Positions 22,401-37,400 of a DNA stretch of 64,000 bases are shown in pieces (the stretch's first letter is position 1; each line of letters starts with the position of its first letter). The DNA is from Hermodice carunculata (lineage: Eukaryota; Annelida; Polychaeta; Eunicida; Amphinomidae). Under the pieces are notes generated by a model that was not told the DNA's origin, ran no database searches, and saw nothing but the letters and a program-made list of their open reading frames with translations. Both the position numbers and the translations under genes were made by a program. Location of the stretch: contig OZ026628.1 in the NCBI GenBank assembly GCA_964020975.1, forward strand, positions 63,182,883-63,246,882. The letters run 5' to 3'.

Positions 22401-24119
22401 CAAATTTTAGACATATTCATTCATATTACTATGATATGGTTTTTAGAAAGGTGCTACCACGCTTCTTGCATATCATACTTTATTTTAGGAAATTATCAAA
22501 ATGTCAAATACATGAGGAACAGTATTCGTTACCAATCGTCCTGCTGTAGCTGAATTTATAAAAGCATGTTACAAATCACACTATAAATGATACACCATCC
22601 TCTAACTATAACCTTTTTTATTCATGTACTGTTCATACTTCATCCCTAGCATACTCTCAGTTTTTTGGGAAATGACCAAAATACGCGCAATAGGAGGACC
22701 ACCAAGTTTCGAGAGTCTACCTCCTCCTCCTGTAATTATTAAAATAGTTTATATTATAATTTGTAGAAAATATTGATTCATATTATGATCTTTTTGGAAA
22801 CAGGTTTTAGTACATGTCATGCTTAACATATTTATATTTTATGGAAATGATAAACAATTCAACAATAGGAGGACCATTGGTTATTGCCAATCGTCCTCCT
22901 ATAGCTGAATTTATCAAAACATTTTACAAAACAGACTATAAAAGATTCACAATCGTCTAACTGTAACCTTTTTTTATTCAGCTTTTGTTCATACTTCACA
23001 CATAGCGTACTCACAGTTTTTTGGTAAATGACCTAAAAATCTGCAAAAGGAGGACCACTAGGTTTTAGAAATCGGGTTTCTATTGTTGCAATTATCTCTA
23101 CAATTTTACAATGTAACTTTTAGAGAAAATTCATTCATATTTATATGCTTTATATTAAATAGGTTCTACCCCACTTTACGCAGTTTATACTTCTTCTTTT
23201 TTTCTTGTTTTTTTGTTTTGTTTGGAAGTGATCAAAATTGCAAAACCAGGAGAAAAAGTAGTTGTCGTCCATCATCCCCCTATTGTTGAATCAACGAAAC
23301 ATGACACAAGATAAACTTTATAAAATACACAATTGCATAAGTATAATATTTAATTAATTCAGGTGCTGAATATGTTTCATCTACAGTGTACTAAGTTTTC
23401 CTTGAAATGAACAAAATGTCGGCAATACGAAGACCACTAGGTTCAATGGACTTCCTTCTATGGCTACAAGTATGAAAGCTATTTTACTGTGCAAATTTTA
23501 GACAATTTTCTTTCATATCACTATGATTGGGGTTTTAAACAGATGTTGCCATGCCTCATGCATGAAATACTTCTTTTTCTTTGGAAATTGGTCAATATTT
23601 CAACAATAGGAGGACCAGTAGTGGTCGCTAAATCTCCTCCTATTGCCAAATTTATCAGAACATTATACAATATTATATGCAATCCTTTCACTACAGTATT
23701 TATTTAATCAGGTGTTGACTTGCTTCAAGCAGAGTGTTTTTAAATTTTAATGGAAATGATCAAATTATTAACAATAGGAGGACCAATAAGTTTCAATAGT
23801 TATTCTTCTATTGCTGCAATTTTCGAGACAATTTTACATTTTAATTTTTAGATAACATTCATTCATTTTGCTATGATTTGTTTTAAACAGGTTCTACCCC
23901 ACTTCACATATATCACGCATTTTTTTCGAGGGGGGGGGGGGAGTGATTCAAATTGAAAAACTAGGAAGACAAGTAGTTGTCCTCAATTATCCCCCTATTG
24001 CTGAATTTAACAAAGCATTACACATCATATGCAGCATAAAATACACTATCCCATAACCATGATGTTTCTTTTATGCATGTGTTGAACATGTTTCATTTAT
24101 AGTGTACTAAGTCTTCCCT
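19487..24119 (+). repeat. Satellite superunit, partial, ~25 monomers
   Basis: Monomer order by eye: D-E-F-C, D-E-F-A-B-C, D-E-F-A-B-C, then (after a fusion near 22385 that skips part of C, D and E) F-A-B-C, D-E, and the boundary block K-A'-D' (near 23605, 23780 and 23965). It precedes the first landmark used to measure superunits. Confidence 0.7.
22865..22902. repeat. Dyad-symmetric core of a type B monomer (example)
   Basis: ATAGGAGGACCATTGG, then six bases, then CCAATCGTCCTCCTAT: a 16-bp stem with one mismatch. Flanking bases extend the symmetry, with GATAAACAATTCAACA on the left against the complement of AGCTGAATTTATC on the right, to roughly 60 bp. The same palindrome recurs in the other B monomers (for example near 28547, 30720, 32550 and 36512) and in decayed form in the other types. 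Confidence 0.85.
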
Positions 24120-27100
24120 GAAATGACCACAATATCAGCATTACGAAGACCACTAGTTTCAATAGTGTTCCATCTAAGGCTGCAAGTATAAAAATAATTT
24201 TACTTTACAAATTTGAGACAATATTCATTCATATTGCTATGATTTGGTGTTTAAAAAGGTGCTACCATGCTCCATGTATATCATATTTATATTTTGGGAA
24301 ATTATCATATTGCCAACAATATGAGGACCCGTTCTTGTTGCCAATCCGTCTCCTGTTTGCTGAATTTATCAAAACATTGTATGATAAATACTTTAAAATA
24401 TTTGCATTAGTATGACTATAAACTTTTATTTATTCAGGGGTTGAACATGCTTCATGCAAATCGCACTCACATTTTGATGGAAATGACCAATATATCAGCA
24501 ACAGGACGACCATTAGGTTTCAAGAGTTTACCTTCTACTGCTGTAATTATCAAAATAGTTAACATTAAAAGTTTAGAAAATTTTCATTCCTATTATGATT
24601 TTTTGGGAAACAGGTGGTAGCCCGTGTCATGCTTATCATACTTATATTTTACGGAAGTGATAAATAATTCAACAATTGGAGGACCAGTGGTTATCACCAA
24701 TCGTCTTCTTGTAGCTGAATTTATCCAAACATTTCACAAAACACACTATAAATGATACACCATCCTCTAACTGTAACCTTTTTTATTCAGGTTCTGTTCA
24801 TACATTTTGCATAGCGTACTCTCATTTTTGGGGGGGGAATGACCAAAATATCTGCGATAGGTGGACCACTAGGTTTCAAGAGTCTACCTCCTACTGCTGT
24901 AATTATCAAAATAGTTACACCATCCTTTAACTGTAACTTTTTTTTATTGAGGTTCTGTTCGTAGTTTTTGCATAGCGTACTATCAGTTTTTTTTTTTGTG
25001 TGTGTGAAATGACCAACACATCTGCAATAGGAGAACCACTTGGTTTCAAGAGTCTACCTCCTACTGCTGTAATTATTAAAATAGTTTATATTATAATTTG
25101 TAGAAAATATTGATTCATATAATGATCTTTTTGGAAACTGGTGGTAGCACGTGTCATGCTTAACATATTTATATTTTATAGAAATGTTAAACAATTCAAC
25201 AATAGGAGGAAAATTGGTTATTGCCAATCCTCCTCCTATAGCTGAATTTATCAAAACATTTTACAAAACACACTATAAAGGATCCACAATGGTCGAACTA
25301 AAACGTTTTTTTTCAGCTTTTGTTCATACTTCATGGATAGCATACTCACAGTTTTTTGGGAAATGACCTAAAAATCTGCAAAAGGAGGACCACTAGGTTT
25401 TAGAAATCGGGTTTCTGTTGTTGCAGATATCTGTATAATTTTACATTGTAAATTTTAGGGAAAATTCATTCATATTTATATACTTTATACTAAATAGGTT
25501 CTACCTCACTATACACAGTTTATACTTCTTCATTTTGTTTGTTTGGAAGTGATCAAAATTACAAAACCAGGAGGACAAGTAGTTGTTTTCAATCATCCCC
25601 CTATTGCTGGTTTTAACAAACTATTACACAATATAAACTTTTTAAACTACGCAACCACGTAGCTATAATATTTCATTTATTCAGGTGTTGAACAATTTTC
25701 ACCAATATTGTACTTAGTGTTCCTTTAAATGACCAAAATATCAGCAGTCGGAAGACCACCAGTTACAACAGTCTTCCTGCTGTGGCTACAAGCATTAAAA
25801 AATTTTACTTTACAAATTTTGGACAATATTCATTCATATTACTATGATTTGGGTTTAAGAAAGGTGCTTCCATGCTTCTTGCATATCATTCTTATATTTT
25901 TGGGACATTATCAAAATATCAACAACATGAGGATTAGTGCTTGTGGACAGTCCTCCTCCTATTTGCTTAATTGATCAAAACATTTTACAATATATACTGC
26001 AAAATATTTACATCAATATGACTATTAACATTTATTTTTTGAGGCTTTGAATATACTTTTTGAATTGCCGTTCTCGAAGTTTAATGGAAAAGACTAAAAT
26101 ATAAGCAATAGGAGGACCACTAGGTTTCAAGAGTCTACCTTCTACTGCAATAGGAGGACCACTAGGTTTCAAGAGTCTACCTTCTTCTGCTGTAATTATC
26201 AAAACAGTTTACATTATAAATTTTAGAAAACATTCATTCGTATTAGGATTTTTGGAAACAGGTGGTAGCACGTATCATGCTTAACATACTTATATTTTAT
26301 GGAAATGATATACAATTCAACAATAGGAGGACCATTGGTTATCGCCAATCGTCTTTCTATAGCTGAATTTATAAACATTGCACAAAACACACTATAAAAG
26401 ATGCACAATCGTCTAACTACAACTTTCTTTATTAAGGTTTTGTTCATACTTCATCGATAGCGTACTCACAGTTTTTTGGGAAATGACCTAAAAATCTGCA
26501 AAAGGAGAACCACTAGGTTTTAGTAGTCAGGTTTCTATTGTTGCAGATATCTATACAATTTTACATTATAACTTTTACAGAAAATTCATTCATATCTATA
26601 TGCTTTTTATTAAATAGGTTCTACCCCAATTTACGTAGTGTATACTTTTTTTTTGGTTTGGAAGTGATCAAAATTGAAAAACTGGGAGGACAAGTAGTTG
26701 TCATTAATCCTCCCCCTATTGCTGAATTGAACAAAACTTTACACAATAAAAACTTTATAAAATACAGAACCGCATAACTATAATATTTCCTTTATCCAGG
26801 TGTTGAACATGTTTCATCTATACTGTACTAAGTTTTCCTTGAAATAACCAAAATATCAGCAAAACGAAGACCACTAGTTTAAACAGTCTTCTTTCTATGG
26901 CTACAAGTATTAAAACAAAATTACTTTTCAAATTTTAGAAAACATTCATTCATATAACTATGAGTTTGGTTTTTTAAAAAGGCGTTGGCATGCTTCTTGC
27001 ATATCATACTTATATTTTTGGAAATTGTGAAAATGTCAACAACATGAGGACCACTACGATTGCCAATCATCCTACTGTTACAAATCACACTATATACGAT

Positions 27101-29799
27101 AGACAATCTTCTAAGTGTAACTTCTTTCATTCATGTTCTGTTTGTACTTCACACATAGCGTACTCTCGATTTTTCTGGATATGACTAAAATATCTGCAAT
27201 AGGAGGACCACTAGGTTTTAATAGTCATATTTCTATCGTTGCAAATATGAATATAATTTTACATTATAATTTTTAGACAAGATTCACTCTTATTACTATG
27301 ATTTGTTTGAAAAAGTTCCACCCAACTTCCACCATATCACACTTCTTCTTTTTTTTCTTTGTCTTTTTGGAAGTGATCAAAATTTGAAAACTATGAAGAC
27401 AAGTAGTTGTCGTCCATCATCCCCCTGTTCCTGAATCAACGAAACATTAAACAATATAAACTTTATAAAATACGCAATTGCATAAGTATAATATTTAATT
27501 TATTTAGGTGCTGAATATGTTTTATCTATAGTGTACTAAGTTTTCCTTGAAATGAACAAAATGTCGGCAATACGAAGACTGCTAGGTTCAAATAACTTCC
27601 TTTTATAGCTACAAGTATGAAAGCAATTTTACGGTGCAAATTTTAGACAATATTCATTCATATCACTATGATTTGGGTTTTAAACAGATGCTTCTATACT
27701 TCATGTATGAAATACTTCTTTTTCTTAACTTTTAGATAAAATTCATTTATATTTACATGCTTTTTAGTAAACAGGTTCTACCGCATTTTACGCATATCAT
27801 ACTCCTTTTTTGGTTTGGAAGTGATCAAAATTGAAAATCTAGAAGGACAAGTAGTTGTCTTCAATCATCCCCTATTGATCAATTGAACAAAACTTTACAC
27901 AATAAAAACTTTATAAAATATTCAAACACATCACTATAAAAATTCATTTATTCAGGTGTTGAACATGTTTTATCTATGCTGTGCTAGGATTTCCACGAAA
28001 TAACCAAATTATCAGCAATACGATTTTCACTAGTTCCAACAGTCTTCTTTCTATGGCTACAAGTATTAAAAAAATTACTTTACAAATTTTAGACATATTC
28101 ATTCATATTACTATGATTTGGTTTTTTGAAAGGTGCTACCACGCTTCGTGCATATCATGCTTTATTAGGAAATTATCAAAATGTCAAATACATGAGGAAC
28201 AGTATTTGTTACCAATCGTCCTACTGTAGCTGAATTTATAAAAGCATATTGCAAATCACACTATAAACGATACACCATCCTCTAACTGTAACCTTTTTTA
28301 TTCAGGTTCTGTTCATACTTCTTCCATAACATACTCTCAGTTTTTTTTGGAAATGACCAAAATATCTGCAATAGGAGGATCACCAGGTTTCGAGAGCCTA
28401 CCTACTACTGCTGTAATTATTAAAATAGTTTATATTATAATTTTTAGAAAATATTGATTCATATAATGATCTTTTTGGAAACTGGTGGTAGCACGTGTCA
28501 TGCTTAACATATTTATATTTAATGGAATTGATTAACAATTCAACAATAGGAGGACCATTGGTTATTGCCAATCGTCCTCCTATAGCTGAATTTGTCAAAA
28601 CATTTTACAAAACACACTATAAAAGATTCACAATCATCTAACTGTAACCTTTTCTTATTCAGCTTTTGTTCATTCTTCACGCATAGCGTACTCACAGTTT
28701 TTTGGCAAATGACCTAAAATCTGCAAAAGGAGGACCACTAGGTTTATGTAGTCGGGTTTGTATTGTTGCAGTTATCTATACAACTTTACATTATAACTTT
28801 TAGAGAAAATTCATTCATATTTATATGTTTTATATTAAATAGGTTCTACCCCACTTTACGCAGTTTATACTTCTTCTTTTTTACTTGTTTTTTTTTTTTT
28901 TTTGTTTTGTTTGGAAGTGATCAAAATTACAAAACCAGGAGAAAAAGTATTTGTCGTCCATTATCCCCCTATGGCCGAATCAGCGAAACATGACACAAGA
29001 TAAACTTTATAAAATACACAATTGCGTAAGTTTAATATTGAATTTATTCACTTGCTGAATATGTTTCATCTAGAGTGTTCTAAGTTTTCCTTGAAATGAA
29101 CAATCTGTCGGCAATACGAAGACCACTAGGTTCAATGGACTTCCTTCTATGGCTACAAGTATGAAAGCTATTTTACTGTGCAAATTTTAGACAATTTTCT
29201 TTCATATCACAATGGTTTGGGTTTTAAACAGATGTTGCCATGCCTCATGTGTGAAATACTTCTTTTTCTTTGGGAATTGGTCAATATTTCAACAATAGGA
29301 GGACCAGTAGTGGTCGCCAAATCTCCTCCTATTGCCAAATTTATCAGAACATTATACAATATTATATGCAATCCTTTCACTATAGTATTTCATTTACTCA
29401 GGTATTGACAAGCTTCGAGCAGAGTGTTTTTAAATTTTAATGGAAATGATCAAATTATTAACAATAGGAGGACCAATAAGTTTCAATAGTTATTCTTCTA
29501 TTGCTGCAATTATCGAGACAATTTTACATTACAATTTTTATATAACATTCACTCATTTGTTGTGATTTGTTTTAAACAGGTTCTAACCCATTTCACATAT
29601 ACCACGCATTTTGGGGGGCGGGGTGATTTAAATTAAAAAACTAGGAAGGCAAGCAGTTGTCGTCAATTATCCCCCTATTGCTGAATTTAACAAAGCATTA
29701 CACATTATATCCTGTATAAAATACACAATCGCATAACAGTAATATTTCCTTTAATCATGTATTGAACATGTTTCATTTATAGTGTACTAAGTCTTCCCT
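24120..29799 (+). repeat. Satellite superunit 1, 5680 bp, ~31 monomers
   Basis: Measured from the landmark GAAATGACCACAATATCAGC in an E' monomer to its next occurrence. It starts E'-F-A-B-A and ends K-A'-D' (K near 29300). The inside carries three to four A-F rounds, some of them broken. A 50-bp duplication of the type A core lies at about 26108-26190, and a monomer fusion near 27720. Confidence 0.75.
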
Positions 29800-32700
29800 G
29801 AAATGACCACAATATCAGCAATACAAAGACCACTAGTGTCAATAGTGTTCCATCTAAGGCTGCAAGTATAAAAAAAATTTACTATATAAATTTGAGACAA
29901 TATTCATTCATATTACTGTGACTTGCTGTTTAGAAAGGTGCTACCATGTTCCATGTATATCATATTTATATTTTGGCAAATTAAATATTGCCAACAACAT
30001 GATTACCAGTACTTGTTCCCAATCGTCCTACTGTAGCTGAATTTATCAAAGCATTTTATAAATCACACTATAAACGATACACCATCCTCCAACCGTAACC
30101 TTTTTTTAGTCAGGATCTGTTCATACTTCTTGCATAGCGTACTCTCAGTTTTTTTTTGTGAAATGACCAAAATATCTGCAATAGGAGGACCACTAGGTCT
30201 CGAGAGTCTACCTCCTACTGCTGTAATTATCAAAATAGTTAACATTAAAAGTTTAGAAAATTTTCATTCCTATTATGATTTTTTGGGAAACAGGTGGTAG
30301 CACATGTCAAGCTTATCATACTTATATTTTATGGAAGTGATAAATAATTCAACAATGGGAGGACCAGTGGTAATCACCAAACGTCTTCCTGTAGCTGAAT
30401 TTATCCAAACATTTCACAAAACACACTAAAAACGATACACCATCCTATAACTGTAACTTTTTTTTATTGAGGTTCTGTTCGTAGTTTTTGCATAGCGTAC
30501 TATCAGTTTTTTTTGTGTGTGTGAAATGACCAACATATCTGCAATAGGAGAACCACTTGGTTTCAAGAGTCTACCTCCTACTGCTGTAATTATTAAAATA
30601 GTTTATATTATAATTTGTAGAAAATATTGATTCATATAATGATCTTTTTGGAAACTGGTGGTAGCACGTTTCATGCTTAACATATTTATATTTTATGGAA
30701 ATGATAAACAATTCAACAATAGGAGGACAGTTGGTTATTGCCAATCGTCCTCCTATAGCTGAATTTATCAAAACATTTTACAAAACACACTATAAAGGAT
30801 CCACAATCGTCTAACTGTAACCCTTTTATTCAGGTTTTGTTCATACTTCATGGATAGTGTACTCCCAGTTTTGTGGGAAATGACCTAAAAATCTGCAAAG
30901 GGAGGACCACTAGGTTTTAGAAGTCCTGTTTCCATTGTTGTAGATATCTATACAATTTTACATTATAACTTTTAGGGAAAATTCATTCATATTTATATGC
31001 TTTATGTTAAATAGGTTTTAGCTCACTTTACGCAGATTATACTTCTTCTTTTTTTATGTTTGGAAGAAATCAAAATAACAAAACTAGGAGGACAAGTAGT
31101 TGTTTTTAATCATCCCCCTATTTCTCAATTAAACAAAACTTTACAGAATAAAAATTGTATAAAATACGCAAACGCATAACCTTAATATTTCATTTATTCA
31201 GATGTTGAACGTTTCACCTATGTTGTACTAAGTGTTCTTCAAAATGACCAAAATATCAGCAATACGAAGACCACTAGTTTCAACAGTCTTTTTTATATGG
31301 CTACAAGTATTAAAACAAAATTACTTTAGAGATTATAAAAAATATTCATTCATATTACTATGATTTGGGTTTTAGAAGGGTAGTACTGTCCTTCTTGCAT
31401 ATCATGCCTTTATTTTAGGAAATTATCAAAAAGTCAACAACTTGAGGACCAATACTTGATGCCAATCGTCCTACTGTAGCTGAATTTATCAAACATTTTA
31501 CAATCCACACTATAAACGATACACCATCGTCTAAGCATAGACCTTTTTTAATTCGGGTTCTGTTCATACTTCATGAATAGCATACTCCCTTTTTTGGGGG
31601 GGCTGGGTGGGTGAAGTGACCAAAATATCTGCAATAGGAGGACCACTAGGTTTTAGCAGTCAGGTTTATGTTGTTGCACATATCAGTTCAATTTCACATC
31701 ATAGTTTTTAGGCAAAGTTCTTTCAAATTGCCATGTTCTATATGAAATATGTTCTACCCACTGTAAGCATATTATACTTTTTTGTTTTTCTTTTTTGTTT
31801 TTTGTTTTTTGGAAGTGATAAAAATTGAAAGAAACTAGGAGGACAAGAAGTTGTCTTCAATCATCACCCTATTGCTGATTTTAACAAAATATTACACAAT
31901 ATAAACTTTTTAAAATACGCAACCAAATAGCTATAATATTTCATTTATTCAGGTGATGAACATATTTCACCAATATTGTACTGTTTTTTCCTTGAAATGA
32001 CCAAAATATCAGCAATGTGAAGAGCACCAGTTATAAGTCTTCTTCCTATGTCTGCACGCATTAAAACAATTTTACTTTACAAATTTGCGACAATATTCAT
32101 TCATATTACTAAGATTTGGGTTTAAGAAATGTGCTGCCATGCTTCTGGCATATCATAATTATATTTTTGGGAAATTGTCAAAATATCAACAACATGAGGA
32201 TCAGTGCCTGTTGACAGTCCTCCTCCTTTTTGCTCAATTTATCAAAACATTTTACAATTAATACTGCAAAATATTTACATCAGTATGACTATAAACATTT
32301 ATTTTTTGAGGATTTGAACATACTTTTTGAATTGCCATTCTCACAGTTTAATGGAATGACCGAAATATCAGCAATAGGAGGACCACTAGGTTTCAAGAGT
32401 CTACCTTTTACTGCTGTAATTATCAAAACAGTTTACATTACCATTTTTAGAAAACATTCATTCGTATTTTGATTTTTGGAAACAGGTGGTAGCACGTGTC
32501 ATGCTTATCATACTTACATATTATGGAAAAGATAAACAATTCAACAATAGGAGGACCATTGGTTATCGCCAATCGTCCTCCTATTGCTGAATTTATAAAC
32601 ATTTTACAAAACACACTATAAAAGATGCACAATCGTCTAACCTACAAATTTCTTTATTAAGGTTTTGTTCATACTTCATGGATAGCGTACTCACAGTTTT

Positions 32701-34497
32701 TTGGGAAATGACCTAAAAATCTGCAAAAGGAGAGCCACTAGGTTTTAGTAGTCAGGTTTCTATTGTTGCAGATATCTATACAATTTTACATTATAACTTT
32801 TAGAGAAAATTCATTCATATTTATATGCTCTTGTTAAATAGGTTCTACAGGAATTTACGTGGTGCATACTTCTTTTTTTGTTTGGAAGTGATCAAAAGTG
32901 AAAAACTAGGAGGACAATTAGTTGTCGTTAATCCTCCCCCTATTGCTAAATTGAACAAAACTTTACACAATAAAAACTTTACAAAATACGCAAACATATA
33001 ACTATAATATTTCCTTTATTCAGGTGTTGAACATGTTTCATCTATACTGTACTAAGTTTACCTTTAAATGACCAAAATATCAGCAATATGAAGACCACTA
33101 GTTTCTACAGTCTTTTTATATGGCTACAAGTATTAAAACAAAATTACTTTTCAAATTTTAGAAAACATTCATTCATATCACTATGATTTGGGTTTTTAAG
33201 AAGGCGTTGCCATGCTTCTTGCATATCATACTTATATTTTTCGAAATTATAAAAATGTCAACAACATGAGGACCACTACGATTGCCAATCGTTCTACTGT
33301 AGCTGAATTTATCAATACATTTTACAAATCACACTATATGTGATACACAATCGTCTAAGTGTAACTTTTTTCATTCAGGTTCTGTTCGTACTTCATACAT
33401 AGCATAATCTCGATTTTTTGGGAAATGACAAAAATATCTGCAATAGGAGGACCACTAGGTTTTAATAGTAAGATTTCTATTGTTGCAAATATCAATATAA
33501 TTTTACATTATAATTTTTAGACAAGATTCATTCATATTACTATGATTTGTTTGCAAAAAGTTCCACCCAACTTCCACCATATCACACTTCTTTTTTCTTT
33601 GTCTTTTTGGAAGTGATCAAAATTTGAGGACTATATAGACAAACAGTTGTCGTCCATCATCCCCCTATTGATAAATCAACGAAACATGACACAAGATAAA
33701 CTTTATAAAATACGCTATTGCATAAGTATAATATTTAATTTATTCAGGTGCCGAATATGTTTCATCTATAGTGTGCTAAGTTTTCATTCAAATGAACAAA
33801 ATGTCGGCAATATAAAGACTACTAGGTTCAAATGACTTCCTTCTATGGCTACAAGTATGAAAGCAATTTTACGGTGCAAATTTTAGACAATATTCGTTCA
33901 TATCACTATGATTGGGGTTTTAAACAGATGCTACCATACCTCATGTATGAAATACTTCTTTTTCTTTGGGAATTGATCAATATTTCAACAATAGGAGGAC
34001 AAGTAGTTGTCGCAAAATCTCCTCCTATTGCCGAATTTATCAGAACATTATACAATATTATATGCAATCCTTTCACTATAGTATTTTATTTACTCAGGTG
34101 TTGACGTGCTTCAAGCAGAGTGTTTTTAAATTTTAATGGAAATGATCAAATTTTTAACAATAGGAGGACCAATAAGTTTCAGTGGTCATCCTTCTATTTC
34201 TGCAATTTTCGAGACAATTTTACATTTTAATTTTTAGATAACATTCATTGATTTTGCTTTGATTTGTTTTATACAGTTCTACCCCACTTCACAAATATCA
34301 CGCATTTTTTTTCGGGGGGGGGGGGTGATTTAAATTGAAAAACTAGGATGACAAGTAGTTGTCCTCAATTATCCCCCTATTGCTGAATATAACAAAGCAT
34401 TACACATTATGTACTGTATAAAATATCCAATCAGAAAAATATTTTCCTTTATTCATGTGTTGAACATGTTTCATTTATAGTGTACCTAGCTTTCCCT
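29800..34497 (+). repeat. Satellite superunit 2, 4698 bp, ~26 monomers
   Basis: Same landmark to landmark. Monomer order by eye is E'-F-A-B-A-B-C-D-E-F, C-D-E-F, A-B-C-D-E-F, C-D-E, K-A'-D'. The K monomer (near 33990) and the following A' and D' match those of the other superunits at the same offset from the boundary. Confidence 0.75.
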
Positions 34498-37400
34498 GAA
34501 ATGACCACAACATCAGCAATACAAAGACCACTAGGTTCAATAGTTTTCCATCTAAGGCTCCAAGTATCAAAACAACTTTACTTTACAAATTTGAGACAAT
34601 ATTCATTCATAGTACTATGATTTGGTGTTTAGAAAGGAGCTACCATGTTCCATGTATATCATATTTATATTTTGAGAAATTATCATATTGCCAACAATAT
34701 GAGGACCCGTTCGTGCTGCCAATCCGTCTCCTGTTTGCTGAATTTATCAAAACATTGTATGATATATACTTTAAAATATTTGCATTAATATGACTATAAA
34801 CTTTTATTTATTCAGGGATTGAAGACCCTTCATGCAAGTCGCACTCACATTTTTATGGAAATGACCAATATATCTGCAATAGGACGACCACTAGGTTTCA
34901 AGAGTTTACCTTCTACTGCTGCAATTATCAAAATAGTTAACATTAAAAGTTTAGAAAATATTCATTCCTATTATGATTTTTTGGAAAACAGGTGGTAGCA
35001 CGTGTCATGCTTGTCATACTTATATTTTGTGGAAGTGATGAATAATTCAACAATGGGAGGACCAGTGGCTATCACCAAAAGTCTTCCTGTAGCTGAATTT
35101 ATCAAAACATTTCACAAAACACAGTATAAACGATACACCATCCTCCGACTGTAACTTTTTTTATTCAGGTTCTGTTCATAGTTTTTGCACAGCCTACTCT
35201 TAGTATTTTTTTTGAAAATGACCAAAATATCTGCAATAGCAGAACCACTAGGTTTCAAGAGTCTACCTCCTACTGCTGTAATTTTTAAAATCGTTTATAT
35301 TATAATTTGTAGAAAATATTGATTCATATTTTGAGCTTTTTTGAAATTGGTGGTAGCACATGTCATGCTTAACATATTTATATTTTATGGAAGTGATAAA
35401 CAATTCAACAATAGGAGGACCATTAGTTATTGCCAATCCTCCTCCTGTAGCTGAATTTATCAAAACATTTTACGAAACACACTGTAAAGGATTCACAATG
35501 ATCAAACTGTAACCTTTTTTTATTCAGGTTTTGTTCATACTTCATGGATTGCGCACTCCCAGTTTTTTGGGAAATGACCTAAAAATCTGCAAAAAGAGGA
35601 CCACTACATTTTAGTAGTCGGGTTTCTATTGCAGATATCTATACAATTTTATTTTATAAATTTTAGAGAACATTCATTAATATTTATCTGCTTTATACTA
35701 AGTAGGTTCTACCTCACTTTACGCAGTTTATACTTCTTTTTTTTTTTTTTTTTTTTTGTTTTTGTTTTTTGTTTGGAAGTGATCAAAATTACAAAACTAG
35801 GAGGACAAGTAGTTGTCTTCAATCATCCCCCTATCGCTGAATTGAACAAATATTACACAATATAAACTTTCTAAAATACACAACCACGTAGCTTTAATAT
35901 TTCATTTATTCTCGTGTTGAACATATTTCACCAATATTGTACTAAGTTTTCTTCAAAATGACCACAATATCAGCAATACGAAGACCACTAGTTTCAACAG
36001 TCTTCTTTCTATGGCTACAAGTATTAAAACAAATTTACTTTAGATATTCTAAAAAATATTCATTCATATAACTATGATTTGGTTTTTAGAAAGGTAGTAC
36101 AGTGCTTCATGCATATCATACTTATATTTTTGGGACATTATCAAAATATCAACAACATGAGAATTAGTGCCTGTTGACAGTCCTCCTCCTGTTTGCTCAA
36201 TTAATCAAAACATTTTACAATATATTCTGCAAAATATTTCATCAGTATGACTATTAACATTTACTTTTTGCGGCTTTGAACATACTTTTTGAATTGCCGT
36301 TCTCAGAGTTTAATAGAAAAGCTCGAAATATCAGCAATAGGAGGACCACTAGGTTTCAAGAGTCTACCTTCTACTGCTGTAATCATCAAAACAGTTTACA
36401 ATATTATTTTTAGAAAATATTCATTAGTATTATGAGTTTTGGAAACAGGTGGTAGGACATGTCATGCTTATCATACTTCCATTTTATGGAAATGATTAAC
36501 AATTCAACAATAGGAGGACCATTGGTTATCGCCAATCGTCCTTTTATACCTGAATTTATCAAAACTTTTTACAAAACACACAATAAAGGATACACAATCG
36601 TCTAACTGCAACTTTTTTTTAATTAAGGTTTTGTTCATACTCACGGAGAGCATACTCATAGTTTTTTGGGAAATGACCTAAAAATCTTCAAAAGGAGAAC
36701 GACTAGGTTTTAGTAGTCAGGTATCTATACAATTTTACATTATAACTTTTAGAGAAAATTCATTTACATTTATATGCTTTTTATTAAATAGGTTCTACCG
36801 CACTTCACATGGTACATACTTCTTTTTTTTTTGTTTGAAAGTGATCAAAATTGAAAAACTAGGAGGACAAGTAGTTGTCGTTAATCCTCCCCCTATTGCT
36901 GAATTGTACAAAACTTTACACAATAAGACTTTATAAAATACGCAAATGCATAACTATAATATTTCCTTTATTCAGGTGTGGAACATGTTTCATCTATACT
37001 GTACTATGTTTTCCTTGAAATGACCAAAATATCAGCAATACGAAGACCACTAGTTTCAACAGTCTTCTTTCTATGGCAACAAGTATTAAAACAAAATTAC
37101 TTCATACATAGCGTACTCTCGATTTTTTGGGAAATGACTAAATTTTAGAAAATATTCATTCATATAACTATGATTTGGTTTTTTAGAAAGGCGCTATAAT
37201 GCTTCTTGCATATCATGCTTTTATTTTTGGACATTATGAAAATGTCAACAACATGAGGACCAGTAGGATTGCCAATCGTTCTACTGTAGCTGAATTTATC
37301 AAAACATTTTACAAATTACACTATATACGATACACAATCGTCTAGGTGTAACTTTTTTCATTCAGGTTCTGTTCGTACTTCATACATAGCGTACTCTCGA

